Positions 26,239-36,726 of a DNA stretch of 64,000 nt are shown here, piece by piece. Made by a program: the position numbers and the translations under genes. This stretch comes from Curvibacter microcysteis (lineage in GTDB: Bacteria > Pseudomonadota > Gammaproteobacteria > Burkholderiales > Burkholderiaceae_C), in the NCBI RefSeq assembly GCF_028649455.1, contig NZ_JAQSIO010000002.1:1-64000 (forward strand), given 5' to 3'. A model generated the notes under the pieces. It saw nothing but the letters and a program-made list of their open reading frames with translations. It had not been told where the DNA came from and ran no database searches. Numbering within the stretch: position 1 is the stretch's first letter; each line of letters begins with the position of its first letter.

Positions 26239-27393
26239 ATGGACGACAGCGTGTTGAGCTTTCCGCGCAGCGTGTTCCGCGAGGACCACGAGGCCTACCG
26301 CGACACCGTGCGCCGCTTTCTGACGCGCGAGTGCCTGCCTCGGCAGGCCGCCTGGGACGAGGCCGGCCGCGTCGACCGCGAGACCTGGCTCAAGGCCGGC
26401 CGCGAGGGCCTGCTGTGCACCGCCATCGACCCCGACCACGGTGGCGCGGGCGGGGACTTCGGCCACTGCGCCGTGCTGGTGGAAGAGGTGGCCCGCTCCG
26501 GCATCAGCGGCCCGGGCTTTCACCTGCACTCGGACATCATCGCCCCCTACATCGAGCGCCTGGGCACCGAGGCGCAAAAGCAGCAGTGGCTGCCGCGCTG
26601 CGCCAGCGGCGAGACCATCCTGGCCATCGCCATGAGCGAGCCCGGCGCGGGCAGCGACCTCAAGGCCATCCGCACCACGGCGCGGCGCGAGGGCGATGAC
26701 TACGTCATCCACGGCGCCAAGACCTTCATCAGCAATGGCCTGAACTGCGACCTGGTGGTGCTGGTGGCCAAGACCGCCCCCGAGCTGGGCGCCAAGGGCA
26801 CTTCGCTGATCCTGGTCGAGGCCGACCGCCCCGGCTTCCGCAAGGGCCGCAAGCTCGACAAGATGGGGCTCAAGGCGGCCGACACGGCCGAGCTGTTCTT
26901 TGACGAGGTGCGCGTGCCGGTCAGCAACCGCCTGGGGGAGGAGGGCCAAGGCTTCAGCTACCTGATGACCGAGCTGGCCCAGGAGCGCCTGATCATCGCC
27001 ATCGGCGCGGCCGCCAAGCTCGAGGCCATGCTGGCCGAGACCATCCGCTACACCAAGGAGCGCATGGTGTTCGGCAAGCCGCTGTTCGACTTCCAGAACA
27101 CCCGCTTCAAGCTGGCCGACATCAAGGCCCGCGCCACGGCGGTGCGCATGATGGTCGACCAGTACCTGGCCGAGCACCTGCGCCGCAAGCTGAGCCTGCA
27201 AGAGGCCGCCATCGCCAAGCTCTACAGCACCGAAGAACTGGGCCGCTGCCTGGACGAGCTGCTGCAACTCTACGGCGGCTACGGCTACATGATGGAGTAC
27301 CCCATCTGCCGCGCCTATGTGGACTCGCGTGTCAACCGCATCTACGGCGGCACCAGCGAGGTCATGAAAGAGCTGATCGGTCGCTCGCTCTGA
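26239..27393 (+). CDS. acyl-CoA dehydrogenase, long-chain (LCAD-like) type
   Basis: A 384-residue flavoprotein with FAD and substrate motifs AMSEPGAGSDLKAI and FISNGLN. The usual catalytic Glu in the C-terminal YEGT is replaced: the motif reads RIYGGTSEVMKELI. As in mammalian long-chain and isovaleryl dehydrogenases, the base is then probably E249 in the LAQERL motif of helix G. That class accepts long or branched acyl-CoAs. Start at 26239 (MDDSVLSFPR) with GAAGGA upstream. It ends the first part of the cluster, before an inverted DUF2306 gene. Confidence 0.92.
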   Translation: MDDSVLSFPRSVFREDHEAYRDTVRRFLTRECLPRQAAWDEAGRVDRETWLKAGREGLLCTAIDPDHGGAGGDFGHCAVLVEEVARSGISGPGFHLHSDIIAPYIERLGTEAQKQQWLPRCASGETILAIAMSEPGAGSDLKAIRTTARREGDDYVIHGAKTFISNGLNCDLVVLVAKTAPELGAKGTSLILVEADRPGFRKGRKLDKMGLKAADTAELFFDEVRVPVSNRLGEEGQGFSYLMTELAQERLIIAIGAAAKLEAMLAETIRYTKERMVFGKPLFDFQNTRFKLADIKARATAVRMMVDQYLAEHLRRKLSLQEAAIAKLYSTEELGRCLDELLQLYGGYGYMMEYPICRAYVDSRVNRIYGGTSEVMKELIGRSL

Positions 27394-27431
27394 GCCCCCG
27401 CCTGCCCCTCAGCCCCATGCGCCAGCGCCCC

Positions 27432-27845
27432 TCACAGCCAGCCCAGCCATTGGCCCCAGACCAGCTGCCCCAGGTAGCGGCTGGGCAGCAGGGTGAACAC
27501 GCCCGCGCCCACGCAGGCCGACCAGTACAGCGCCTGCATGGTCTTGCGGTGGGCGCTGATGTTGCGCTTGGCCAGGAACCAGAAGGCCCCGAACAGGCTG
27601 AACAAGGTCACCGGCACCAGCACGTGGATGGGCGTGTAGCCCGCCAGGTTGGGCAGCTGGAAGTCGCGGATGAACAGGGCCGAGAAGGCCGTGATCAGCA
27701 TCAGCGTGACCCAGGCGTAGCCCGCTGCGCGGTGCAGCCAGGGCCGTTGCTTGGCGCCTTGCCGTGCCCACAAGGCCACCGGTCCCAGGACCAGGGCGCC
27801 CAAGGCGGCGCTGAGGTGGATGGCGATGGTGGGCGTGAGTTGCAT
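27432..27845 (-). CDS. DUF2306-family membrane protein
   Basis: A 137-residue protein with four predicted transmembrane helices (about residues 6-25, 41-58, 70-91, 105-130) and the conserved His-Arg pattern WLHRAAGYAWV and AKRNISAHRKTMQALYW. DUF2306 proteins are predicted integral membrane proteins of unknown function, possibly haem-binding. It is the only minus-strand gene in the 22-43 kb cluster, convergent with the acyl-CoA dehydrogenase (38 bp) and divergent from the CoA ligase. The start at 27845 gives MQLTPTIAIH; a longer frame to 27890 is less likely. Confidence 0.85.
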   Translation of the reverse strand: MQLTPTIAIHLSAALGALVLGPVALWARQGAKQRPWLHRAAGYAWVTLMLITAFSALFIRDFQLPNLAGYTPIHVLVPVTLFSLFGAFWFLAKRNISAHRKTMQALYWSACVGAGVFTLLPSRYLGQLVWGQWLGWL

Positions 27846-28036
27846 GGTGGGTTCCTTCGGGTGTGTCGCAATGGTTCGCAGTATCGCCACGCGACCCGGG
27901 GCGCGCTGCGTGCTTGCGACGGAGTGTCGTCCACGCGCGTGAAAGCCGCTGAGGGCGGCGCGAAATGCAGCCGCCCTGGCGCCGTTGGAACGGCCATGCC
28001 GAGCCCGTGCGATGGCCTGGTTTTGGGAGACCGATG

Positions 28037-29797
28037 ATGAACACCCCTCGCGCCTGCGCGCCCCACCACCGCTTTTGGCCGCCAGGTGTGCCGCACACCG
28101 TGCGCCCCAGCGCGGTCGGCCTGAGCCACTACCTGGCGGTGGCGGCCCAGCGCTACCCCGACAAGCCCGCGCTGCACTTCTGTGGCCAAAGCCTGAGCTA
28201 CGCCGCGCTGCAGCAGCGCGTCGAGGCCCTGGCGGCCTGGCTGCAGCGCCGCCTGGGCGTGCGGCCCGGCGACCGCGTGCTGCTGATGAGCCAGAACTGC
28301 CCGCAGTACGTGCTGGGCTTTCATGCCCTGCTGCGCCTGGGCGCGGTGGTGGTGCCCGTCAACCCCATGAGCAGCGCCACCGAGCTGGACTGGCTGCAGC
28401 GCGACACCGGCGCCCGCGTGGCCCTGCTGGCGCAGGAGCTGCTGCCGCGCGCCCAGGCCCTGCTGCAGTCGGGCGCGCTGCAGGCCGCCGTGGTCCATGC
28501 CTATGCCGACGCCATGCACCCCAGCGCCGTGGGCGCCGCGGATTCGCCCTGGCCCGAACCGTTTCACCAGCCACGCCAGGCCCTGACAGGCCCGCAGCTG
28601 CACGGCCTGGAAGACGCCCTGGCCGAAGCCGGGCACGCCCGCTGGCAAGTCGACGGTGGGCACCCGGGCCCCGAGGCCCTGGCCGTGTTGCCCTACACCT
28701 CGGGCACCACCGGCCACCCCAAGGGCTGCATGCACACCCATGGCACGGTGCTGGCGTCCAACCTGGCCTCCCAGGTCTGGCGCCAGTTGCATGCCGAGTC
28801 GGTGTTCTTGAGCGTGGCGCCGCTGTTCCACATGCTGGGCATGCAAAACGGCATGAACCTGCCGCTGACCCTGGGCGCCACCCTGGTCATGATGCCGCGC
28901 TGGCACGCGCCCAGCGCCGCGCGCCTGATCGAGCAGCACCGGGTCACGGTCTGGACGGCGCCGCCCAGCATGGTGATTGACTTCTTTGCCCAGCCCGATG
29001 TGCTGCAGCGCGACCTGAGCAGCCTGAGCCTGCTGTCCGGCGGGGGCGCGGCCATGCCCGAAGCCGTGGCCACCTTGCTGGCCGAACGCTTTGGCCTGGC
29101 CTACAACGAGGCCTATGGCCTGTCGGAGACCGCGGCCTTCCTGCACGCCAATCCGCTGCACCGGGGCAAGCGCCAGTGCCTGGGCGTGCCCACGCCCGGC
29201 GTGGTCTCGCGCATCGTGGACCCCGAGACCCTGGCCGAGCTGCCGGCGGGCGAGGTGGGCGAGCTGGTCACCAGCGGCCCCCAAGTCATGCAGGGCTACT
29301 GGCGCAACCCGGCGGCCACCGAGGCGGCGTTTTTCGAGCGCGACGGCCTGCGCTTCTTTCGCACCGGCGACCTGGCCAGCGTCGACGAGGACGGCTACTT
29401 CTTCATGCGCGACCGGCTCAAACGCATGATCAATGCCTCGGGCTTCAAGGTCTGGCCGGCCGAGGTGGAAAGCGCGCTCTACGAGCACCCCGCCATCCAC
29501 GAGGCCTGTGTGATCGCGGTGGACGACGCGCGCCGGGGCGAGACCGTCAAGGCCCTGGTGGTGCTCAAGCCCGCGCAGCGCGGCCAGCTCAGCGAGGCCG
29601 AGCTGATCGCCTGGGGCCGCGAGCGCATGGCGGTCTACAAGGCGCCGGCCCTGGTCGAGTTTGTCGATCAACTGCCCAAGTCGGGCACCGGCAAGATTTT
29701 GTGGCGCGAGCTGCAGGAGGCGCACCGCCAGCGCGCCCAGGCCGCCCCCGCCTCCGCCACTGACCCGGCCCCAGCCACCTCCAGCGCAGCGGCCTGA
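28037..29797 (+). CDS. AMP-dependent acyl-CoA synthetase
   Basis: A 586-residue ANL-superfamily ligase. Motifs in order: YTSGTTGHPKGCMHTHG (P-loop), YGLSETA, FRTGDLASVDEDGYFFMRDR (hinge), INASGFKVWPAEVE and the catalytic Lys in PKSGTGKILWREL. It would activate a carboxylic acid to its CoA thioester using ATP. ATG codons at 28034 and 28037 adjoin; GGAG at 28026 favours 28037. The last 25 residues are Ala/Pro-rich. It begins the second + strand run of the cluster. Confidence 0.93.
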   Translation: MNTPRACAPHHRFWPPGVPHTVRPSAVGLSHYLAVAAQRYPDKPALHFCGQSLSYAALQQRVEALAAWLQRRLGVRPGDRVLLMSQNCPQYVLGFHALLRLGAVVVPVNPMSSATELDWLQRDTGARVALLAQELLPRAQALLQSGALQAAVVHAYADAMHPSAVGAADSPWPEPFHQPRQALTGPQLHGLEDALAEAGHARWQVDGGHPGPEALAVLPYTSGTTGHPKGCMHTHGTVLASNLASQVWRQLHAESVFLSVAPLFHMLGMQNGMNLPLTLGATLVMMPRWHAPSAARLIEQHRVTVWTAPPSMVIDFFAQPDVLQRDLSSLSLLSGGGAAMPEAVATLLAERFGLAYNEAYGLSETAAFLHANPLHRGKRQCLGVPTPGVVSRIVDPETLAELPAGEVGELVTSGPQVMQGYWRNPAATEAAFFERDGLRFFRTGDLASVDEDGYFFMRDRLKRMINASGFKVWPAEVESALYEHPAIHEACVIAVDDARRGETVKALVVLKPAQRGQLSEAELIAWGRERMAVYKAPALVEFVDQLPKSGTGKILWRELQEAHRQRAQAAPASATDPAPATSSAAA

Positions 29798-29848
29798 GCC
29801 AAGCCGCAGCCCTTGCCCCCCCTTTTTTTGACCAGGAGCTTTTTCACC

Positions 29849-30643
29849 ATGTTCTTGTCCTCCGATTTCTCAGGCCAGGCCGTGTTTGTGGCCGGCGGCA
29901 GCAGCGGCATCAACCTCGGCATCGCGCGCGCCTTTGCCCAGCGCGGTGCGCGGGTGGCGATCGCCAGCCGGTCGGCCGAGCGCGTGGCCGCTGCCGTGGC
30001 CGAGTTGCAGGCCCTGGGGGCCGAGGTGCATGGCTTCAGCGCCGATGTGCGCGACCCCGACGCCATCGCCGCGGCGCTGGGCCAGGCCCATGCGCGCCTG
30101 GGCGACTTCAGCGTGCTGGTCTCGGGGGCGGCGGGCAACTTTGTGGCGCCGGCCCTGGGCATGTCGGCCAAGGGCTTTCGCACCGTGGTCGACATCGACC
30201 TCAACGGCACCTTCAATGTGCTGCGGGCCGGCCATGCCTTTTTGCGCCGGCCGGGCGCTTCGGTGATCAGCATCTCGGCGCCCCAGGCCTTCAACCCCAC
30301 GCCGCTGCAAGCCCATGTCTGCGCCGCCAAGGCCGGAGTCGACATGCTGACCCGGGTGCTGGCCATGGAGTGGGGCCCCGACGGGGTGCGCGTCAACTCC
30401 ATCGTGCCTGGCCCGATTGGGGACACCGAAGGCGTGCGCCGCCTGGCCCCGACGCCCGAGGCGCGCCAGGCCATGGCGGCCAGCGTGCCGCTGCGCCGCA
30501 TGGGCCGCACCGATGAGATCGCCGACATGGCGCTGTTTTTGTCCTCGCCTTACGCGCAGTACGTGACCGGGGCGGTCATCCCGGTCGATGGCGGCAGCTC
30601 GCTGGGCGGCGGGCGCGACCTGGGCGCGGCCTTGCAGGCCTGA
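29849..30643 (+). CDS. SDR of the 2,4-dienoyl-CoA reductase type
   Basis: A 264-residue SDR resembling mitochondrial and peroxisomal 2,4-dienoyl-CoA reductases: loop AGGSSGINLGIARAF, SGAAGNFVAPALGMS and DIDLNGTFNVLRAG, VPGPIGDTEGVRRL. The usual YxxxK tyrosine is absent (VCAAKAG), as in dienoyl-CoA reductases, where it is a Ser (SASAK); here that position is Val. It may reduce a dienoyl-CoA or act on another enoyl intermediate. AGGAG at 29833 supports the ATG at 29849. Confidence 0.85.
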   Translation: MFLSSDFSGQAVFVAGGSSGINLGIARAFAQRGARVAIASRSAERVAAAVAELQALGAEVHGFSADVRDPDAIAAALGQAHARLGDFSVLVSGAAGNFVAPALGMSAKGFRTVVDIDLNGTFNVLRAGHAFLRRPGASVISISAPQAFNPTPLQAHVCAAKAGVDMLTRVLAMEWGPDGVRVNSIVPGPIGDTEGVRRLAPTPEARQAMAASVPLRRMGRTDEIADMALFLSSPYAQYVTGAVIPVDGGSSLGGGRDLGAALQA

Positions 30644-30682
30644 GCCCCCCTGTTCTTTGATGGATACCCAGGAGACCCCAAC

Positions 30683-31477
30683 ATGTCCCAAGCCTTTGAA
30701 CGCATCCGCTACGAGGTGCGCGACCAAGTCGCCACGCTGACCCTGGACAACGTGCGCGCCCGCAACGCCTTTGACCCCGCCATGCGGGAAGAAATGCGCC
30801 AGGTGGTGACCCAGCTGCGCGCCGACCCCCACATCCGCGCCCTGGTGCTGACCGGCGCGGGCGAGCACTTCTGCGCCGGCGGTGACCTGCGCAACATCGC
30901 CACCGTGGGCCTGGACAACGCGGGCTGGCGCGCGCGCCTGCAAAGCCTGCACGACTGGCTCAAAGAGCTGATCACGCTGGACCGCCCCGTCATCGCCGCC
31001 GTCGACGGCGCCGCCTTTGGCGCCGGCTTCAGCCTGGCCTTGCTGGCCGACTTTGTGATTGCCACGCCGCGGGCGCGCTTTTGCATGTCCTTCATGCGCG
31101 TGGGCCTGGTGCCCGACTGCGCGGCCTTCTACACCTTGCCGCGCATTGTCGGCGTGCAGCGTGCCCGCGAGCTGATGCTGTCGGCGCGCGAGGTCAGCGC
31201 CCAGGAGGCGCTGCAGCTCGGCATCGCCCTGGAGCTGCACCCGCCCGAACAACTTCAGGCCCGCGCCCAGGCGCTGGCCGCCAGCTTTGTCAACGCCTCG
31301 CCCGTGGCCGTGGGCCTGGTCAAGCGGGCGCTGGCAGCGCCCGGCCACGACCTGCCGACCTTGCTGGAGATGGAGGCCAACGCCCAGGCCCTGGCCATGG
31401 GCACCGAGGCCCACCGCACGGCGGTGAACCGCTTCCTCAACAAGGAGCCGGCGCTGTTCCAGTGGCCCGCGCTCTGA
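30683..31477 (+). CDS. crotonase-family enoyl-CoA hydratase/isomerase, PaaG-like
   Basis: A 264-residue crotonase. The oxyanion-hole segments are EHFCAGGDLRNI and DGAAFGAGFSLAL. The region that holds both hydratase glutamates in classical enoyl-CoA hydratases reads FMRVGLVPDCAAFYTLPR: the first Glu is Phe, and D145 matches the catalytic Asp of PaaG-type and delta3,delta2-enoyl-CoA isomerases. An isomerase or ring-opening role is therefore more likely than hydration. It stands 39 bp after the dienoyl-reductase gene. Confidence 0.88.
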   Translation: MSQAFERIRYEVRDQVATLTLDNVRARNAFDPAMREEMRQVVTQLRADPHIRALVLTGAGEHFCAGGDLRNIATVGLDNAGWRARLQSLHDWLKELITLDRPVIAAVDGAAFGAGFSLALLADFVIATPRARFCMSFMRVGLVPDCAAFYTLPRIVGVQRARELMLSAREVSAQEALQLGIALELHPPEQLQARAQALAASFVNASPVAVGLVKRALAAPGHDLPTLLEMEANAQALAMGTEAHRTAVNRFLNKEPALFQWPAL

Positions 31478-31529
31478 CGTCCTCTTTTTTGCTTTGGATC
31501 CCCAACCTTTTTCATCTCAGGAGAACAAC

Positions 31530-32453
31530 ATGAGCCAACCCAATCGCATGGTGGAAGGCAAGGTGGTGCTGGTCACCGGCGCCGGTGGCGGCATTGGCCG
31601 TGACATCGCCCTGGCCATGGCGCGCGAGGGCGCGCGCTTGGTCGTCAATGACATTGGCGCCTCGGTCAGTGGCGAGGGCAATGACGCCGGCCCGGCCCAG
31701 CAGGTGGTGGACGAGATCCGCGCCCTGGGCGGCGAGGCCGTGGCCAACACCGACAGCGTGAGCGAGGCCGCCAGCGCCGGCCGCATCGTGCAGACCGCGC
31801 TGGACACCTTTGGCCGCATCGACGTGGTGGTCAACAACGCGGGCATCCTGCGCGACCGCTTTTTCCACAAGATGAGCCTGGACGAGTGGGACGCGGTGAT
31901 CAAAGTGCACCTGTACGGCGCCTATTACGTGAGCCGCGCGGCATCGACCCACTTCAAGGAGCAGGGCTCGGGCAACTACATCCACATGACCTCGACCTCA
32001 GGCCTGATCGGCAACTTCGGCCAGGCCAACTACTCGGCGGCCAAGCTGGGCATCGCGGCCCTGTCCAAGTCCATCGCGCTGGACATGCAGAAGTTCAATG
32101 TGCGCAGCAACTGCATCGCACCCTTTGCCTGGAGCCGCATGATCGGCAGCATCCCGACCGAGACCGATGCCGAGAAGGCCCGCGTCGAGCGCATCAAGCA
32201 GATGACGCCCGCCAAGATCGCGCCGCTGGCCGTGTGCCTGGCCAGCGATGAGTCCGAGTACGCCAACGGCCAGATCTTTGCCGTGCGCAACAACGAGATC
32301 TTCCTGATCAGCCAGCCGCGCCCGGTGCGCTCGGTGCACCGCAGCGAGGGCTGGACGCCCGAGAGCGTGGCCAGCCATGCGCTGCCCGCGCTCAAGGCCA
32401 TGTTCTTCCCCCTGGACCGCTCGGGTGATGTGTTCACCTGGGACCCGATCTGA
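31530..32453 (+). CDS. MFE-2/HSD17B4-like SDR, (3R)-hydroxyacyl-CoA dehydrogenase
   Basis: A 307-residue SDR like the dehydrogenase part of peroxisomal multifunctional enzyme 2: TGAGGGIGRDIALAMAREGA, the insertion ASVSGEGNDAGPAQQVVDEI, NNAGILRDRFFHKMSLDEWD, catalytic STSGLIGNFGQANYSAAK and a C-terminal tail ending DVFTWDPI. This branch oxidises (3R)-hydroxyacyl-CoA, including steroid side-chain intermediates, and fits the R-specific MaoC hydratase encoded upstream. AGGAG at 31519 supports the start. Confidence 0.91.
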   Translation: MSQPNRMVEGKVVLVTGAGGGIGRDIALAMAREGARLVVNDIGASVSGEGNDAGPAQQVVDEIRALGGEAVANTDSVSEAASAGRIVQTALDTFGRIDVVVNNAGILRDRFFHKMSLDEWDAVIKVHLYGAYYVSRAASTHFKEQGSGNYIHMTSTSGLIGNFGQANYSAAKLGIAALSKSIALDMQKFNVRSNCIAPFAWSRMIGSIPTETDAEKARVERIKQMTPAKIAPLAVCLASDESEYANGQIFAVRNNEIFLISQPRPVRSVHRSEGWTPESVASHALPALKAMFFPLDRSGDVFTWDPI

Positions 32454-32464
32454 CGGAGCCCGCC

Positions 32465-32866
32465 ATGAGCAACCCCGCCTCCACACCCAGCACTGGCATC
32501 CAGGCCCGCCACCAGGCCGAGCTGGATCAGGGCCGCTTCCTGATCCAGCACTGCGCCGGCTGCGGCCAGCACCTCTACTACCCGCGCGAGCTGTGCCCGC
32601 ACTGCGGCAGCGAGGCCCTGAGCCTGGTCGCCCCCGTGGGCACCGGCACGGTGTACTCGACCACCGTGATCCGCCGCAAGCCCGAGGCCGGTGGCGACTA
32701 CAACGTGGCCCTGGTCGACTTGGACGAGGGCGTGCGCCTGATGAGCCGGGTCAGCAACCTGGCGCCCGGGGCGGTGGCCATTGGCCAGCGCGTGCAGGCG
32801 CGGGTGCAGCTCAGCGAGGGCCGTGGCCTGGTGCTGTTCGATGCCCTGACCGGAGACGCCGCATGA
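32465..32866 (+). CDS. DUF35 OB-fold/zinc-ribbon protein, partner of the following thiolase homologue
   Basis: A 133-residue protein with an N-terminal rubredoxin-like zinc ribbon (C30, C33, C44, C47 in CAGC and CPHC) and an OB-fold with TGTVYSTTVIRRKPEAGGDY. DUF35 proteins form complexes with thiolase-like enzymes and channel or bind acyl-CoA, as in the steroid Ltp2-ChsH2 aldolase and the archaeal HMG-CoA synthase complex. Its stop overlaps the start of the thiolase-like gene (ATGA), which implies translational coupling and a stoichiometric complex. Confidence 0.91.
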   Translation: MSNPASTPSTGIQARHQAELDQGRFLIQHCAGCGQHLYYPRELCPHCGSEALSLVAPVGTGTVYSTTVIRRKPEAGGDYNVALVDLDEGVRLMSRVSNLAPGAVAIGQRVQARVQLSEGRGLVLFDALTGDAA

Positions 32867-34038
32867 GCGCCCTGAACGAACTGCGCGGCAGTGCCGCGAT
32901 TGCCGGCGTCGCCACCTTTGGCTGTGGCGAAGCCCCCGGCTTCACCGACATGGAGCTGCTGGCCCGCTCGGCACGCGCCGCCGTGGCCGACGCCGGCCTG
33001 AAGATGAGCGACATCGACGGCCTGTGCACCGCCAGCGCGGGCGCCACCATGTGGGCCATGCCGGTGGTCGAGTACCTGGGCATCCGCCCCACTTACCTCG
33101 ACAGCACCATGATCGGTGGCTCCAGCTTTGTGGCCCACCTGCTGCCCGCCATGCACGCGCTGCAGTCGGGGCAATGCCAGGCGGTGCTGGTCTGCTACGG
33201 CAGCACGCAGCGCACGGCCACCTTTGGGCGGCGCGAGATTGGCGCGGCGCGCAAGTGGCTGGACCCGCAGCCCTACGAGACGCCTTACGAGCCCTTCAAC
33301 CCGCCCACCGCCTACGCGCTGGCGGCCGCCCGCCACATGCACCAGTACGGCACCACCCGGCGCGACCTGGCCGAGGTGGCCGTGGCCGCGCGCGCCTGGG
33401 CCCGCCTCAACCCCGAGGCCTTTGTGCGCGACCCGCTGAGCCTGGACGAGGTGCTGAACGCCCGCATGGTCAGCGACCCCTTGAGCGTGCGCGACTGCTG
33501 CCTGGTCACCGATGGCGGCGGCGCCTACGTGCTGGTGCGCGCCGACCGGGCGCGCCACCTGGCCCAGAAGCCGGTGTACGTGCTGGGCAATGCCAGCGCG
33601 GTGTGGAACCGGCAGATCTCGTCCATGCACGACCTGACCGTCACGGCGGCCAGCCAGTCGGGTCGCCAGGCCTACGCCATGGCGGGCCTGCGCGCGGCCG
33701 ACATGGACGTGGTGCAGCTCTACGACGCCTTCACCATCAACACCTTGCTGTTCCTGGAGGACCTGGGCTTTTGCCCCAAGGGCGAGGCGGGCCGTTTTGT
33801 GCAGGACGGCGCCATCGCCCCGGGCGGGCGCCTGCCGGTCAACACCAACGGCGGCGGCCTGTCCTGCGTGCACCCGGGCATGTACGGCATCTTCACGCTG
33901 ATCGAGGCGGTGCGCCAACTGCGCGGCGAGTGCGGCGAGCGCCAGGTCGCGGGCGCCGTGACTGCGCTGGCGCACGGTAACGGCGGCACCTTGTCCAGCC
34001 AGGCCACGGCCATCTTGGGCACCGATGCGGCGCTCTGA
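32863..34038 (+). CDS. thiolase-fold protein lacking the nucleophilic Cys (Ltp2-like, predicted retro-aldolase)
   Basis: A 391-residue thiolase-superfamily protein. At the nucleophile position, where the SCPx paralogue has NNNCSTGSS, this protein reads STMIGGSS, so the Cys is replaced (Met83 by ungapped alignment). It keeps VHPGMYG in place of GHPLGATG, and has QLYDAFTINT with a Tyr where SCPx has HDCF. This pattern, together with the coupled DUF35 gene, is that of Ltp2-like acyl-CoA retro-aldolases rather than thiolases. The reaction is inferred, not shown. Confidence 0.87.
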   Translation: MSALNELRGSAAIAGVATFGCGEAPGFTDMELLARSARAAVADAGLKMSDIDGLCTASAGATMWAMPVVEYLGIRPTYLDSTMIGGSSFVAHLLPAMHALQSGQCQAVLVCYGSTQRTATFGRREIGAARKWLDPQPYETPYEPFNPPTAYALAAARHMHQYGTTRRDLAEVAVAARAWARLNPEAFVRDPLSLDEVLNARMVSDPLSVRDCCLVTDGGGAYVLVRADRARHLAQKPVYVLGNASAVWNRQISSMHDLTVTAASQSGRQAYAMAGLRAADMDVVQLYDAFTINTLLFLEDLGFCPKGEAGRFVQDGAIAPGGRLPVNTNGGGLSCVHPGMYGIFTLIEAVRQLRGECGERQVAGAVTALAHGNGGTLSSQATAILGTDAAL

Positions 34039-34062
34039 ACCAACTTCACCAGGACCGATGCC

Positions 34063-36185
<2,123 letters not shown>

Positions 36186-36219
36186 GGCCGGCCCCACTTT
36201 CATTCTTTGAGGACCTGCC

Positions 36220-36669
36220 ATGGACACCCCCGTGATGACATCCCCCAACGCCTCCGTCGCCCCCCAGGCGCCGATGGACGCCGACACTTCCCGCCTGTTC
36301 GCGCAGGTCGCTTTCAACCACCTGCTGGGGCTGCAGCGCGAGTTCGCCCAGGACGGCGTGGCCCGGCTCACCCTGGCGGCCCGCCCCGAGCTGTGCAACA
36401 ACTTCTTGGTGGTGCATGGCGGGGTGCTGATGTCGATGATGGACAGCGCCATGTCCAGCGCTGCGCTGTCGGCCAGCGGCTTCCAGAAAGCCGTGGTCAC
36501 CATCGACATGACGACCAGCTTCCACCAGCCCGCGCGCGGCCACCTGACCGCCCACGCCACCTGCCAGGGGGGCGGCAAATCGGTTTGCTTCTGTGAGGCC
36601 CGCGTCGAAGACGAGCAGGGCGCCGTGGTGGCCCGCGCCATGGGCACCTTCCGCTACGTGCGGGTCTAG
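36220..36669 (+). CDS. PaaI-family hot-dog thioesterase
   Basis: A 149-residue hot-dog protein with the PaaI pattern: NNFLVVHGGVLMSMMDSAMSSAAL, where the HGG and the Asp of MMD form the active site, then VVTIDMTTSFHQPARG and VARAMGTFRYV. It would hydrolyse acyl- or aryl-CoA esters, perhaps relieving CoA trapping in this pathway. It lies 34 bp after the flavin oxidoreductase gene. A second PaaI-like gene is at 61821. Confidence 0.9.
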   Translation: MDTPVMTSPNASVAPQAPMDADTSRLFAQVAFNHLLGLQREFAQDGVARLTLAARPELCNNFLVVHGGVLMSMMDSAMSSAALSASGFQKAVVTIDMTTSFHQPARGHLTAHATCQGGGKSVCFCEARVEDEQGAVVARAMGTFRYVRV

Positions 36670-36726
36670 CCCCGCTGCCCCGGCTGCGCTTTCCCTGATC
36701 CCCTCAAAACACAACGGAGACACCCC

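Noticed and set aside
27701-29725. Antisense 674-codon frame over the CoA ligase
   Set aside because: Low-complexity Gly/Ala/Gln/His-rich shadow of the ligase, with no recognisable domain.
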